Positions 9,871-22,100 of a DNA stretch of 64,000 nucleotides are shown piece by piece (the first letter of the stretch is position 1; every line of letters starts with the position of its first letter). Position numbers and translations under genes: made by a program. Origin of the DNA: Durusdinium trenchii (taxonomy: Eukaryota > Sar > Dinophyceae > Suessiales > Symbiodiniaceae); assembly GCA_963970005.1 (NCBI GenBank), contig CAXAMN010023361.1:431704-495703 (forward strand). Direction: 5' to 3'. The notes under the pieces are model-generated. The model ran no database searches. It saw only the letters and a list, made by a program, of their open reading frames with translations, and had not been told where the DNA came from.

Positions 9871-12800
9871 GTTGCACTGTACGTGTCGCTGCACTTCCAT
9901 TCGCATTGAACAACTAAGCACACAAAACCGTTCGATCTGTTTCGATTTCTCCAACTCCAATCACCCGGAGCAAACGAGCCAGGCAGGGACTGTGTCAATG
10001 CTGCAAGCACCTTGAATCCGAGGTGCCAGGTGGATCGGCGAGGTGGGGCGCGTGATATACGAGAATCGAGGTAGATCGAGGTGGATCGACGATTTTGAGG
10101 AAAGGCAGGAAAGCCTTTGGATCCCAATGAGACAGAATCTGATGGATCTGTCATGGCCAAATTGCTGGGATCTTTGATCTTCTATCCATCTAAGGATGTG
10201 TGCACTGTGGAAAGCAAACCACTCTGTCACCCCAGAGCCTGCAGGACTCACTCAAACACAGCGGAGGGGGGTGGGCGTTTGAAAAGCCCGCCATGGATGC
10301 CCTGACAAAAACAGTCAAACGTCAACAGCTATCCAAAAAGCTGGTCTCTGTGAGGCTCGTGCCTGCAGCCTGTGGAAGGATAGAAACAACAGGAAGGAAG
10401 CAAAACTGAACAGAAACTCAACAGAAACATGCAGATCTCTGTACCAATCCAGCAGAGAACTTGAAGGTGTTTGTCCAAAAGCCCGGTGTTGACGGGTTTT
10501 GCATGGTTTTGACCTCTTTGGACAATCTTTTGTGCTTCGGAATTTCGCGTCGGTCCAGGGTCCGAGCGAGGGCAAGCGAGTTCGAGTTCTTCGTCTTGCT
10601 CCAATCCACCCCTTGCTCCAAGTGAACCCAACTGACCTGTCCAATGGTCTTCAGTTGAACCCTGACATCTTGAACCAATTCAATGGTCAAACTGCCCAAA
10701 TTCATCTAATTCAATGATGTTCAGAACGGTGCTCTTGTTTTTGAACTCCCGCCAGGGCACGCCCGCCAGGGCTCCCGGCTAAGTCCGCATCATTCGTGGG
10801 CGCCACGACTTCTGGAGTGTGGTTGTGGCGTGGGTCGATGATGTTCGATGGTCGACAATGGTCGATGGTGGCCCAGGTGCCACGATTTTTGCTTGTTGAT
10901 TTGTGTGAGTTTTTTTTTCCGGGGAGGTGTCGTTCACCAATGTTCACCATACAGATCACTTGTTGCGGGAGGTGTCGTATCTCTGAAGCGCAGGACTGGT
11001 ATGGTACCGCCACAGCCTGATCCTCACATCACATCACGCCATTACGCTGGGACTCCTCTTTCCCCTCTTTCCTGGGGGCTTTTGAGCGAACTGGCAACGA
11101 TGGTTTAAACTGGCACGTGGTTTACCCATGGTCTATTGCCAAGTTCAATCCTCATCTTGGACCCTGTTCAACCGTGTGACGGACGAGCCTATATCCCGGT
11201 GAAAAGTCAGCCACGATTGAAGTCTTATAGTCTTATATAAAACCATGTTTGGAATTGATTGAATGATCCTTTGTGCTTTGTTATGCAGTCAGCCTGTATT
11301 TTGTCTCACTGCCTTTCTGCTTGGTTGCTTTCCCGTGGTTGTTGATCATATCTGATCATAAGCCTGCGGAAAAAGGGAGTCGATCTGACTGAAGATACAT
11401 GGGATCAAAAATCAATCTTGCAGTCTGAGAAGGCACGTGTACAGTACTGCCTTACAGATCCTTTAACAAGATGACATCGGGAATCCTAGGAGAGCAGTGG
11501 CCTAGAGGTCAATACAATCCATCAATATGTAGCCAGAAAGGGCCTAGTCAGGCCTAGTCTGCATTGGGTACAAATCAACTTCAAGTGGGAGTGGCTTGTC
11601 AAACCCATGCCACCCCTGCGCAGGGAGAGAATCCAAGGTGCAAGTCCATTTCATGTCCTATGAGCTTGTACAACATGGGGAGGATGCATTGGGTGACTGG
11701 AAAACATTGGCTCACCTTTGCAAACGTGTCCGAAAAAAAGAAATAATAACATGCCACAGGATGGTCAACGGCCTCAAGGATCAACCGAGCCGAGCCTCTT
11801 CTTCCAGCCAAGGTATCATGAACTGTTGATAACTTCAAACCTCCCTATATCCCCAGGAGATGCGAACTGACACCTCGAGATGGGGGGTTTGATTCATCGA
11901 CCCGATGCGGCGACGGCCGCCTAGGGCTTTCCAACTTTGGGACACCGCCGAGGTCACCGCCTGGAGCCGCCCGAGGTCACCCCGACCGCTGCGGAGGCCC
12001 TTCGTTCTTTCGACCCGAAGACGAGACGGAGAACCTGTGGCGAGCGTCGAGCTGCTACAAGTGGCAGCCTCTTTTTGGAGCGCCCAAATCGTTTCTTTAG
12101 GTCCCCCAAAAGAAGGATCGTCGGAGAAGAAATATGTGTAAGTATATATAGATACAGTACAATTCTCAACTCTCCATCATGAGGAGGACTCATTATATGG
12201 TTGAAAAAGGAAAAGGCGTCTTCTGGGAAGCAGCTGAGAAGTGATCACTGCTGGCAAGTGGCATTCTGTAATTGATGGAAAGATTCTGCACCACCTGTGA
12301 TGCACCAACCACATATCTTCACTGAAACGAATGCTCAAAAAGAACAGGTTTTTCCCAGACAAGGCAAGTGATGGTTAATGCTTCTTTTCCTGAGATACTT
12401 ACATCTTCGATGAAACACAAACGTCCAACATCCCATGAATGCTAGCGGCCGAGTTTTTAATGGATGCCAACCAAAAGAGGCGACCCTGGGGGACTGTCCA
12501 CTGCAGTCAAGTCACCAAACCATGGAAAAATCCAAAAGGAAGAAACCACGGGTTGCAGGTTTTTTGACCACCTCGACCCACCTCGCGAGGCATCACCTCT
12601 TTGGCGTAGAAAATGGCCCGCCAGTCCTGGGGCCCCGACTCCGACCCCGGAGGACCGAGGGACCCCCAAACGAGCTCCGGACTGCCGTATGGGCCGATGA
12701 GTTGGGGTTGCAAAGGGCTCAATGCAGGCGTCCCATAAGCTGTGTCTGGGAAATGTCGCTATGGTGGTCTTGAAAGTGGTGAAAAGGCCCCACTTGCCCA

Positions 12801-14193
12801 TGGTACCTGGTAGATCTTTACTTCAACCACCGTGGGAAACCACGGTGAACCCACCGTGGTGTCCTTGGTCTGTGTGTCAGAAAGTGGTTCTTGAGGTAGA
12901 TGAGGATTGCAAAATTAGTTGCTCATCAACCAAGCATAGATCATTTTGGAGTACTCCAATACTCGTTTGGATTGAGCTTACCGGACTAGATAGAGTCTAG
13001 AGGGGGTACACATGGAGAAATAGACCATAGATGGCCATAGGGCCAGGCCGTGCTGTTCAACCTCCGGAGCCTTCCAGTAACACATGGAGGTCATGTGGTG
13101 ACAGCTTAGCCGTCGGTCCTGGCGAACGGCTTCCAAGACCAGCTCGGGATCCTTCACCTGACACGATGGAAGGATCTCCTTGGACCGAAACCGTAAAGTC
13201 ATGAAGGATCCTACCATGTGATCTGGGGCACGACCACCTAGGTTCAAGATTGATCACGGGACAATCAAGCAAAAGAAGGAATTCATTTGGCGCGATCCAT
13301 TGAATTTGGATGTGCAACCGACGATTTGGAAGAAGGGGAGAGCTCTCAGATCGTGGATGTTTATCCCGAAAATTGCCACTTGCACTCCCTGGAACTAACA
13401 TGGAAGTGGATGGCATGGCACCGAAAGGAAGGCCATTTTACAAACAGGGTGGGTTCATGGGCCTTCCACTTCCATCTTAGTTCCAGGGAGAGAACACACC
13501 GACCTGGGAAACGGATGGAAACCGCAGTCCCCCTGCCCACGGGCCCAGACCTTTGGATCGGTTCTCACACCATGTGCTTTCAAAGAGGTGGTCAGGTGCT
13601 GAAACCGGGCAAGACATCGGGTGTCCTTTGAGCTCTTTGACAGAACAAAAAGTAAAACACACACACACACACATCTCTCTCCACAGTTCTTTGGTTTGTC
13701 TCCTCTTGAGGACCAGGCCCTTTGTTGACTGGGCCAAAGGATAACGAAACAAGAACTCAGTGCTCCACACCTCCACCCTACCGTACCACCCTACCGGCGC
13801 CCATGCACCCTCATACCGGAACATGTCTTTTCTCCGCGCGCGACCGTCGCGTCGAAGGCGGTTGGAGCGATGAAACCTGAGATAAGACCGAGCCGAACAG
13901 CGGAGAGAGAAGCGACCGAGCGAGCCTGCGAGGAAGGAACGGAGCAATGAAAACCATACCAATGGACCCTGAAAACCAACAGATTGTTCATTGTCATGTT
14001 ATATCTTGCTGGTCTCTCGACCCCGAGAAGGCATAGAGATACGACTTCGTGCTGCACGGACAGTCACATACCGTCCTCAACTTCGATTGGGAAACAGAGC
14101 TTGGGTGCTTGCAGGATTCAACGACTGTTCAAAGAGAATTAAGTATTATTTATATATATATACATACGTATGTATTTTTTTAAGATATTGGTT
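9870..14193. other. Intergenic stretch without supported gene
   Basis: No ORF here shows a recognisable domain. A GC-rich patch at 11905-12110 is open on both strands and cannot be assigned. A short inverted array of CCACCGTGG/CCACGGTG lies at 12822-12862. A (CA)n run of about 8 units with a CT tract lies at 13655-13683. Confidence 0.5.
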
Positions 14194-14299
14194 GGGTCTA
14201 TCCTACTACCAGTAACAGTGGATGATGATGGTTGGTAAAAGCTTTTCTCTAAAAAAGTGATGTTCTTGTTTAACGACTGTTATATAATAGGACAAACCC
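14194..14299. mobile_element. MITE-like element, intact copy
   Basis: A 106-bp element with imperfect terminal inverted repeats of about 24 bases (GGGTCTATCCTACTACCAG on the left; the right end read backwards is GGGTTTGTCCTATTATAT). Its interior, including CAGTGGATGATG and GCTTTTCTC, matches the two halves that flank element 2 at 19691-19754 and 28678-28724. It has no coding capacity. It contains a single AGTGA at the point where element 2 is inserted in the other copy. Confidence 0.75.
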
Positions 14300-14903
14300 A
14301 TATCTTGGAGCGGTCGTAGAGTCGTAGAGGCAACCGGTGCAACAAAACGGGGCCAAAATCTGGGACATCAGGTTTGACCCGTGAGCTCAGTGAGCTCAGC
14401 ACTGTGACAAGCACGGCTCAGCACTGCTCTCGCCATCAAAACGTGTTGATCCAATACGCCATGCTCAGCACTGCCTCACCTGTGTTGGTCGAACCCTTCA
14501 CCCTGGCCCTGGTAGTTCACACCCACCAAATCAACATCAAAGCCCAGCTTGGGCACCCAAAAAGTCCGTATCGTTCGTCCAGCACTTCCTTGGGGCTGCT
14601 TCTGCAAGCCTGCTTTTGATCTCTGCAAAGTCGTGCTGGGACATCCGGACGCCAAGTGTCGACCTTCACGTTGAGCCCTCACGCCTCGAGTCAGGGCAGC
14701 TGGTGTATCTTTCCATTTAGACCAGGATCATCCAATGGGTGTCCAATAATAGACTACCCTACACGACTTACGGATCTCCATGAACACACATTGAAATTGC
14801 GAGGGATGTCATTAGAATAATCATAGTACATGATAGTACTATGCGATCTAGATTCAGAGGCCATGCAATCTGGATGCGGAGGTGGATGTCGATGTGAAAA
14901 ATC

Positions 14904-15021
14904 ATGATGATGAGGATGAGGATGAGGATGAGGATGAGGATGAGGACGAGGATGAGGATGAGGATGACGATGATGATCATGATGATGATGATGATGATGA
15001 GGAGGAGGAGGAGGAGGAGGG
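14904..15021. repeat. GAT/GATGAG/GAG microsatellite
   Basis: An interrupted trinucleotide and hexanucleotide repeat: GATGAG units, then GAT, then GAG. Open frames across it encode only MR-rich or LI-rich runs and are not genes. Confidence 0.9.
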
Positions 15022-15889
15022 TCAGTAGGTCTTCAGTTTCCAACAAATCGTCGCCAGGTTTTACCCATTCTTGGTGGGAGGACGATCGATGGCCTGCTGA
15101 TGCAGGGCACCTTAGATCAGTCTATCCCTACCTGTGGCATGAAACCCTGGTGTCATACCCATCTCTATTCCAATGGATGTTCGGTGGAACATGACTCACA
15201 ACCACGTCTTGTTCGGGAACATGACTGGAAAAAAGATTGAGACTGGATTGCGTCGACCATTGATTTACCTCATGCAGTCCCATGTCACAAATGACAGGAG
15301 CATATTGGTTCATTAAAAATGTGTCTTAAGAACAACAAAATAAAATATTATAGTCAAAGATTGTGGAAGATACAGGTTCCAAATATGTAAATATTCGAAA
15401 TATTTAAGATTATTTGAGTATATTGTTGTCTATTCTTTTTGATATCCAAATAATAGGCCCGGCCTAATCCTCAAAGGTGGAGGGATGACTCCGCGTCCAT
15501 TCCAAGGGAAAGGCCGCATTGGTGAACATTCGCGCCGCACTGTGACCACGAACGCCTTCAATCAAGTGGAATTTCTTCCTCGTGTAAAGTTGGGGCATCT
15601 GTTACGAACCAATTGAAGGGCGGCAGAGCTTACGTCCGGTCGAGCTGAAATCTGCTGAAAAGGCGGGCTGGCTGAGCCGGGCAGTTCTGTGGGCCAAACT
15701 GGTCCATCGGCTGGAAAAAATCGACCGTGCAATCCGGGTGGGTTCGGAGCTGGAACATGAATCCTGAAAAATGTGATGTTGGATCCCTTGCCGCAAATCT
15801 CCAGAAGACTTGGATCATCTGTTGGTTGGTGTTCAATCGCTTCCATCTCCGGCAGAAGAAAACACAGGGCATCCGGAAGCGCCAACGCA

Positions 15890-16105
15890 TCATGGTCCTT
15901 TTCCCCCACCTGCGCCAACTGGTTCAAGTTGCTTTACATCCCCCCCCACTGGCCCAGGATGGCCCAGGGCTCCCCACAAATCGAGGGAGGCATCCGCAGG
16001 GATACGATACACCCGCATCACGTCCTCCGCCCGTTCGGCGTCGCGTCGCGGACGGGCGGAGTATCGGCGCCGAGCGCGAATTCGGTGGGAAGCGTCCGTC
16101 GGAAC
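15890..16105 (-). CDS. Deg protease terminal exon (AERAEDVMRVYRIPADASLDL)
   Basis: Acceptor CACCTGAG|GTT; reads DAERAEDVMRVYRIP then ADASLDL and ends TGA at 15890. The family C-terminus has [22 protein letters not shown], so the match is convincing. About 28 extra residues follow SLDL, which may be real or may mean a further splice. Confidence 0.75.
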   Translation of the reverse strand, partial: VPTDASHRIRARRRYSARPRRDAERAEDVMRVYRIPADASLDLWGALGHPGPVGGDVKQLEPVGAGGGKGP

Positions 16106-19100
16106 CTCAGGTGTAAGGGGTGTTTTTGGAGGTGCAATTCGGACCATGGATTGGCTTTTTTTGTTGTGATTTGCATTGATTTGCTCGGATGTCATGAGTC
16201 TGGAACATGTCATCTCAGACACTCTATGGGACTGGCACATCTACCTATGGTTGAAAAAGGGTTCAATGTAGAGATATATCCCAGTCGCATTCGTCGTCTC
16301 TGGGTGTCTTGAACACACACCGTGGAGTACTTCGAATGGCTCGCTGCTCAACCCGACGCATGGAGCAATCCTCCGACACATGGAGCATCCTCCTCCAACC
16401 GTGGTCGACGACTGCACAAGGTCCCGTCAATTCCTGATCTTCCAAACTCTGTGGGGCACAACTGGTGCCTTTTCCATGGTGTGTTGGTCTTGGAACCCTG
16501 GCCCAATGGAGTATAGTCTAGTCTATGTACCCTTCCCAGAGGTCTTTGTGAGGTCTACCGGTCTACCGGTCTGGGTCCCCCCGGCCGGTGCCTGTGGACC
16601 CGTGAGACCGTCCTGGTTCACCTCCTCGGCGGTCTCGGTGGCGACGGCCGCTCGCATGTCGCTGCCCACACAGGACCTGTTGCTGGTCCGGTCCGATCGC
16701 TCTCGTTTTTGGACCTGTCGCCCGTCCAGTTTCGGCTCAAGTGGCCTGATCCTTGCAGGTCTGCATGCGAACTCACCGGTGAGTTGGCTTCTTCGACCTA
16801 TGCCTTACCCCTGTAGCAGGCGGTTAACTCAGTGTAGAGCGGGCAAGTGGACACCCTCAACCCTTTAGCCAGCTCAAGAGAGCCAGTGTGCAGCAAAAAG
16901 ATCTCCGCTGACGAGCTAGTTCAGCTACTGATTTGGGCTTCCCAAACAGATTGAAGTGGATGAACTCCTCCGTGGAGTGGAGTTGCCTGGAACTTGTTCA
17001 GTCAGAGCTGCCATGAGCTGCGCAAGGAACTCCAAACCCTCGCTTTTGGTTTGCAAACCATCGGCTTTACTCATAAAAATCCTGATAAGTTTTGGATCCT
17101 GCAGGACCTGCATACCAGAAGTGAAGATCAACGATAACCAGGTTGTTCGTGCTACCAGGAGGATACAGAACAGGTGGCATGCCAGTAGTTTCTCGGAAAC
17201 CGCGAGGGCCTGGGTCTTGGGAAAGCTGAACTGAAGGCATTCAAGGCCAGTTAAAGGCAAATCAGTGGCCTGCCGAAACATCAGGTTGCTACTAAGTTGC
17301 TACTCCTCAAGTCAGCCCTGGTGTAGCTAGGCTACTTTCAGGCCGGATCCGTGGGATCCGTGGGATCCGGTGGATCCGTCACCAGCTCACCAGCCACAAG
17401 AGGGCGGTGGAAAAGTGGAAAGAATCGCGGAAGGATATCAGCGCAGATTTTGGCTCCTCCTCTGCAGCTGGTTTCACCACTGCCGCGAGTTTTCGAGCGT
17501 CTCCCCAGGTAAAGTTGGGGTGAGACCTGATATATCATAGTGGTCTCCAAATATAGGAAGTGGCGCGGTTGCCAATACGTTGTTGGTGGAGATCAACGTT
17601 TCTATCTACGGTATTTGGTGGTCTATATTTATCCCATCTGCGCGTCTTCGCAGAGACCGTTTCGGCCGTTTGGGCTTCTCGCCCAACTGGGGCTCCAGCT
17701 GGATCCAGCCGTACCTGGATCCAACGGAGGTGTCCACACGGAAACTGGTGAAAGCCATGAAGATCATGAAGGTTTCTTTGGTTTTCAGGTTATTGGTGTA
17801 GGATTTGGGTTGCCCTTCTTCTGTAGCCGCATTTAGCGTTCTTGTTTCTTCCTCTTCCTCTCTTTTAGATTTTTCCAAATTCTATGTATAACATGAGAGC
17901 CAACTCTTTTGACAAGTTGTTTGCAGTCATATCGAGAGAGCCCCATGAGTTATGAAGTGAATTTGAATTGAATGGCCCGAAGAAGATGGGGGAGTTCCCC
18001 GTCCACTTCATAACCACTACCACTCTGCCCGAAGCCCCGAAGAAGATGGGGTCACGGATCGAACGAACATGTTACAAATGAGCTGGTCCTGAACCCACTC
18101 ACGGAGTGTCGGTCTTCATCCACGATAGGTAAAGTGTACATCCCTCCAGAAGTAAAGTTGAAATCATCGTCTGGTTTAATCATGATGTAATATACTCAAA
18201 ACAATGTCCAAACCCACAAAAGAATTGAAAAAATAAACACATGTATATCCTGTATAGAATGATATAGAATGATACATTGGGGTGACATCAATTTGTCATA
18301 TTCACGTTCCGTTGCAAGCGTGAAATGGGGTTCCAAATCTTCTGGAATCCGCAAGGGCTTTAAGCACTGGGACGTACTGGGACTCTGCAACTTTCTCCCG
18401 GCAAACAAATATAAACAATTAGAAGCCAAACAAACTAATTCCATCTTATTGTTCTTTTTATCCAGCAATCAACCTGCACATGTTCTGTCCACAATACATT
18501 TTGCAATCCTTTGACGACCAAGAAGCCAAACATGGTCTCTTCCGGGCCCTTCTCCTGTCATGTAAAAAGCGACCTTCCTGACATGTCAGGCATTTCCAGA
18601 AACCTCCCATCCACCACCCTCCCCGGAGGGTGCCCTGGGGGCGCCCAGGGGCCCCGGCATCTCGCGCAGGTTCCGCACCGCGCGCTCGTTCACCGAGACG
18701 ACGCGCCTCTCGTTCAGCAGGGAGTAGCCCGCGGTGCGTCTGGTCGGGGCGTCTGCCGGTGAAACCGGTGGTGCCCTTGCTGGGCCAAAAAAAACAACTT
18801 GGGGATTGCCAAGATCCTCTATTGGAGAGGCCATCCTTTCTGACAATTTGAATGGTGTGAGATCCAGCTCTAGGACTCTAGATGCTTAACTGGCTTAACT
18901 CTTCCTTCTTTCTTCATGAGTGTTGGGCACCCCAGAAAAGAATCAGACCAGAGCAGTTGTGACTCTGTGAGTCGGAACTGCTTCATCACAGGTCCATTTG
19001 GGGTATCAGGATAGGAAGACGGAGACCCTTCGATCTGCCTTTATGTGGCTCATCTGGTCAGCCCAGCCTGGAAGGGTAGCACTTGCTTAAAATCACAATC

Positions 19101-22100
19101 TGCTCCTGCGAAGCAAAGGCGTGGGCGCAAACCGCGCAAAGCGACGAAAGGCGAGAGGGCAAGAGAACGAGAGAGCGAGAGAGGGCCACTATTGGTTCTC
19201 CCTTTGGTGTGGGCAGAAAGTTGCTGGGTGTCAAATCGAAAAAGTTCGGTCACAAAGGTGTCCATGCACTGTAGCTCTTCAGTGTTGGTCTGATCTTTTC
19301 TGATGATTCAGTTCGCTACAAACCAGATCCATTTCTGCAGGAAAGAATGCGCCCCCTGCGTTCAGATCTGTCTCCCAAGCCAACTCGAGGCTTTGGACTG
19401 AACTGCTCACGACTTAATCTCCTTTCCGACTAGATAGAATAGATTACACTCACCCCCAGTGACAAATCGCGTGAACATCTCCAACTGTTGCTAGGGGAGT
19501 GTACTGCCACCGTTGAGGAAAGACACTCTACTCTCACCCTGTTTCTTGACTGGCAGTCAGGAACGTCCCGGATGAATGCCAAGAACTTCTCAAGACATCT
19601 CGGGAGACTCTCTGTCTCTTCCTGTTGGAGATGGCAACACGGTGGCAACATGAGGAAATCAACGAAGTTAAAGAATATCACATGCACATTGGGTATATCC
19701 CTGCCAGTAACAGTGGATGATGAAGTTAGTAAATGCTTTTCTCACAAATAGTGAACGAAAAGCAGGTTACCGCCTCTTTCCTTAAGCCTTGAGCCAAAGG
19801 CGAACGGTTGATTACCGCTCAGGTTCGTGGAAACTCTATTCCAACAAAAGGTTATGAATTGTCCCATGCACAACTTGTCCCCCCCTTGATCAGCAAACCC
19901 AGGTCCAAACAACCCCAGTGGACTTGCCCGGGCACAAGTCCGTAGGGATCTGCCGTGGCGTTGTGCTTGGTCAAGGAGAGTTTGGTATGGACTTGTCTTT
20001 ACACAGTGCAATGGGCTGTAGCATGTACCAAAAATGAAAAGGGTGAAAGCAAAGGGGTGAAAACTCTCAGGCAGCAGAACCGGCAGCGTGCTGCAGTGCG
20101 AGAAGCCACTGCAGAGAAGCTGCAAACCATTGCCAATCCTAAGTTGCCCGCGCAAGCGCTGGGGCCAACAACCTGGTGAAGTTACGTGGTTTGGTTTGCT
20201 TGCCGTTGAGGGTTCCTTTGGGGATTGGTTACAACCAAGAGACGATCACGAGCCGTCAGAAACAGCTGACGTCCGAGTGCCTTAGTAAAGATGTCAGCCA
20301 ACTGATCCTTAGTCCCAGTATGAACGACCTCAAAGTGGCCGTGCTGAATGGCCTCTGCCAAAGCTGCCACAGAGGTACGATGGGTACGATTGAGGGCTCG
20401 TAGTTTCTGGCTATATCCGGACATCATGATGGTCACTGCCGCTTGATTGTCCTCCCGAAGAAACGTTGGGATGGTTTCACCGAGCACCAGAGTCAGTACC
20501 GATTGGATGGGAATACCTTCATCGAATACTAAGATCGATGCAGAAACGATTTCCGCCTCAGTGGTACTACGTGAAACACATGCCTGCTTCTTTGCGGCCC
20601 AGTACAGCGGAAAAACAGTTCCTTGGTCATCTTGCAACAGGATCAGGTGGCCGCTATGAGACTTCATTGTAAGAGGGTCACCGGCGAGATCGGCGTCAGC
20701 GAACAGGTCCAAGCGGGGAACCGAACAACTGGCTGAGACTTTGCCTAGTAAACCTAAGTCTACTGATCCCTTGACGTAACCAAGCAACCGAAAAAGCATC
20801 AAATCGTGATTGCGAGTCCATTTGGCTATGTGTGAAGCTAAAGATGTTATTGCGAAGCTTATATCAGGTCTGGATAGGCGTGCTAGCCATAGAAGTTTCA
20901 TCAACAGTTGAGCGGCTTTGCCAGCCAACTGTCCTGGTTCTTCGTAACCCTGGGGCGTCAGTGCGGCTTCCGTCACGAACGGTGTGTCATACACCTTAAG
21001 AGTCTTGCCAAACTGTTCTTCATATAAGCGGTATGCGGTGACAGCATAATCGCACATAGACATGAAGACTTGACGTCCCCCCCCCAAGTTCGAAGATGAG
21101 ATGATCTCTGCCTAGGTACCGACCTGGTGCCTCAATGGTGTCAACCATGATGAACTGCGACAGCAGCTCCCAAAACACCGGAACGGATTCCTGAGGGCCA
21201 GCAACAACTAGATCATCCACATACGCTGCAACAAGGACATTCAACGATTTGATATGCCAAAGCGAGGGCCAACCTTCAACCTGATCCCCTTGGAGGTGCA
21301 CAACTACGATCTCAGTGAGATACTCTTGCCAGTCATCACCTGAAGTGGGGTGACCATACATGGCCTTGTGCACTCTTGCTGCTACACGCTTGAACCTACG
21401 AAACCAATGGGGCAACCATGCCTCCCTGGGCAAGATGACATACGTGGGAACATCTGACCGGATAGGGGCCTGCAAGTAGGCTTTCTTGGCGTCAGCAATC
21501 TGCACCACATGGTTGGGGCGCAAACCATACCATAGGATCAAGTTGACTGTTGCAATCGTAGCTGGGATCGATTTGAGTTCCCTAAACAAAGCCAACTGGT
21601 TGTGTTCATCTCGTACGTCGTCTCCCCGAAAAACAAGACGGACCTTCAACTTAGCCTTGTCTGTGCTTTCAGAGTTCTTAATCGATCCGATTGGCATTGC
21701 TTCTGCGATATGTATCTTCCATCCTTCCCTGCGTGCGGTAGCCCTGAGTTCTTCTACTTCGTAGACTTCATCATCATCCCAAACATGAAGCTCACGCATT
21801 TCGTCAGCGTCTTCCTTGATTTTTGCACGACCTTGGGGATGATTGAACAACTCTTGACGTGACAATGGGGTGTGAACCATTCCTAGCACAGTTTGAGCCA
21901 TCAACACACCTCGCTCTTGATGAGCAATGGCACCATGGATGGTAGGCATCGCAGGGATTCCTTCAACCGCTTTTTCGGGGTTCAAGGCTGACAGGATAGC
22001 AACCGCCATTTTGGTGTTGTAGATCCCGGATTTCTTCGCCATAGATCCTCCTTCGATCGGATCGTGAACATGACCGTGTCCATGGTTGCACCTAAATGTG

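Noticed and set aside
15562..15927. 121-codon minus-strand ORF downstream of the Deg stop
   Set aside because: Two overlapping frames are equally open; could be 3' region of the Deg gene. No motif.
16560..16760. Open segment with EVNQDGLTGPQAP on minus and SLSFLDLSPVQFRL on plus
   Set aside because: Plausible on both strands with possible splice sites on each; no family recognised, so not called.
16930..17170. Minus-strand segment LQDPKLIRIFMSKADG
   Set aside because: Looks coding by composition but has no place in the Deg protein and no recognisable family.
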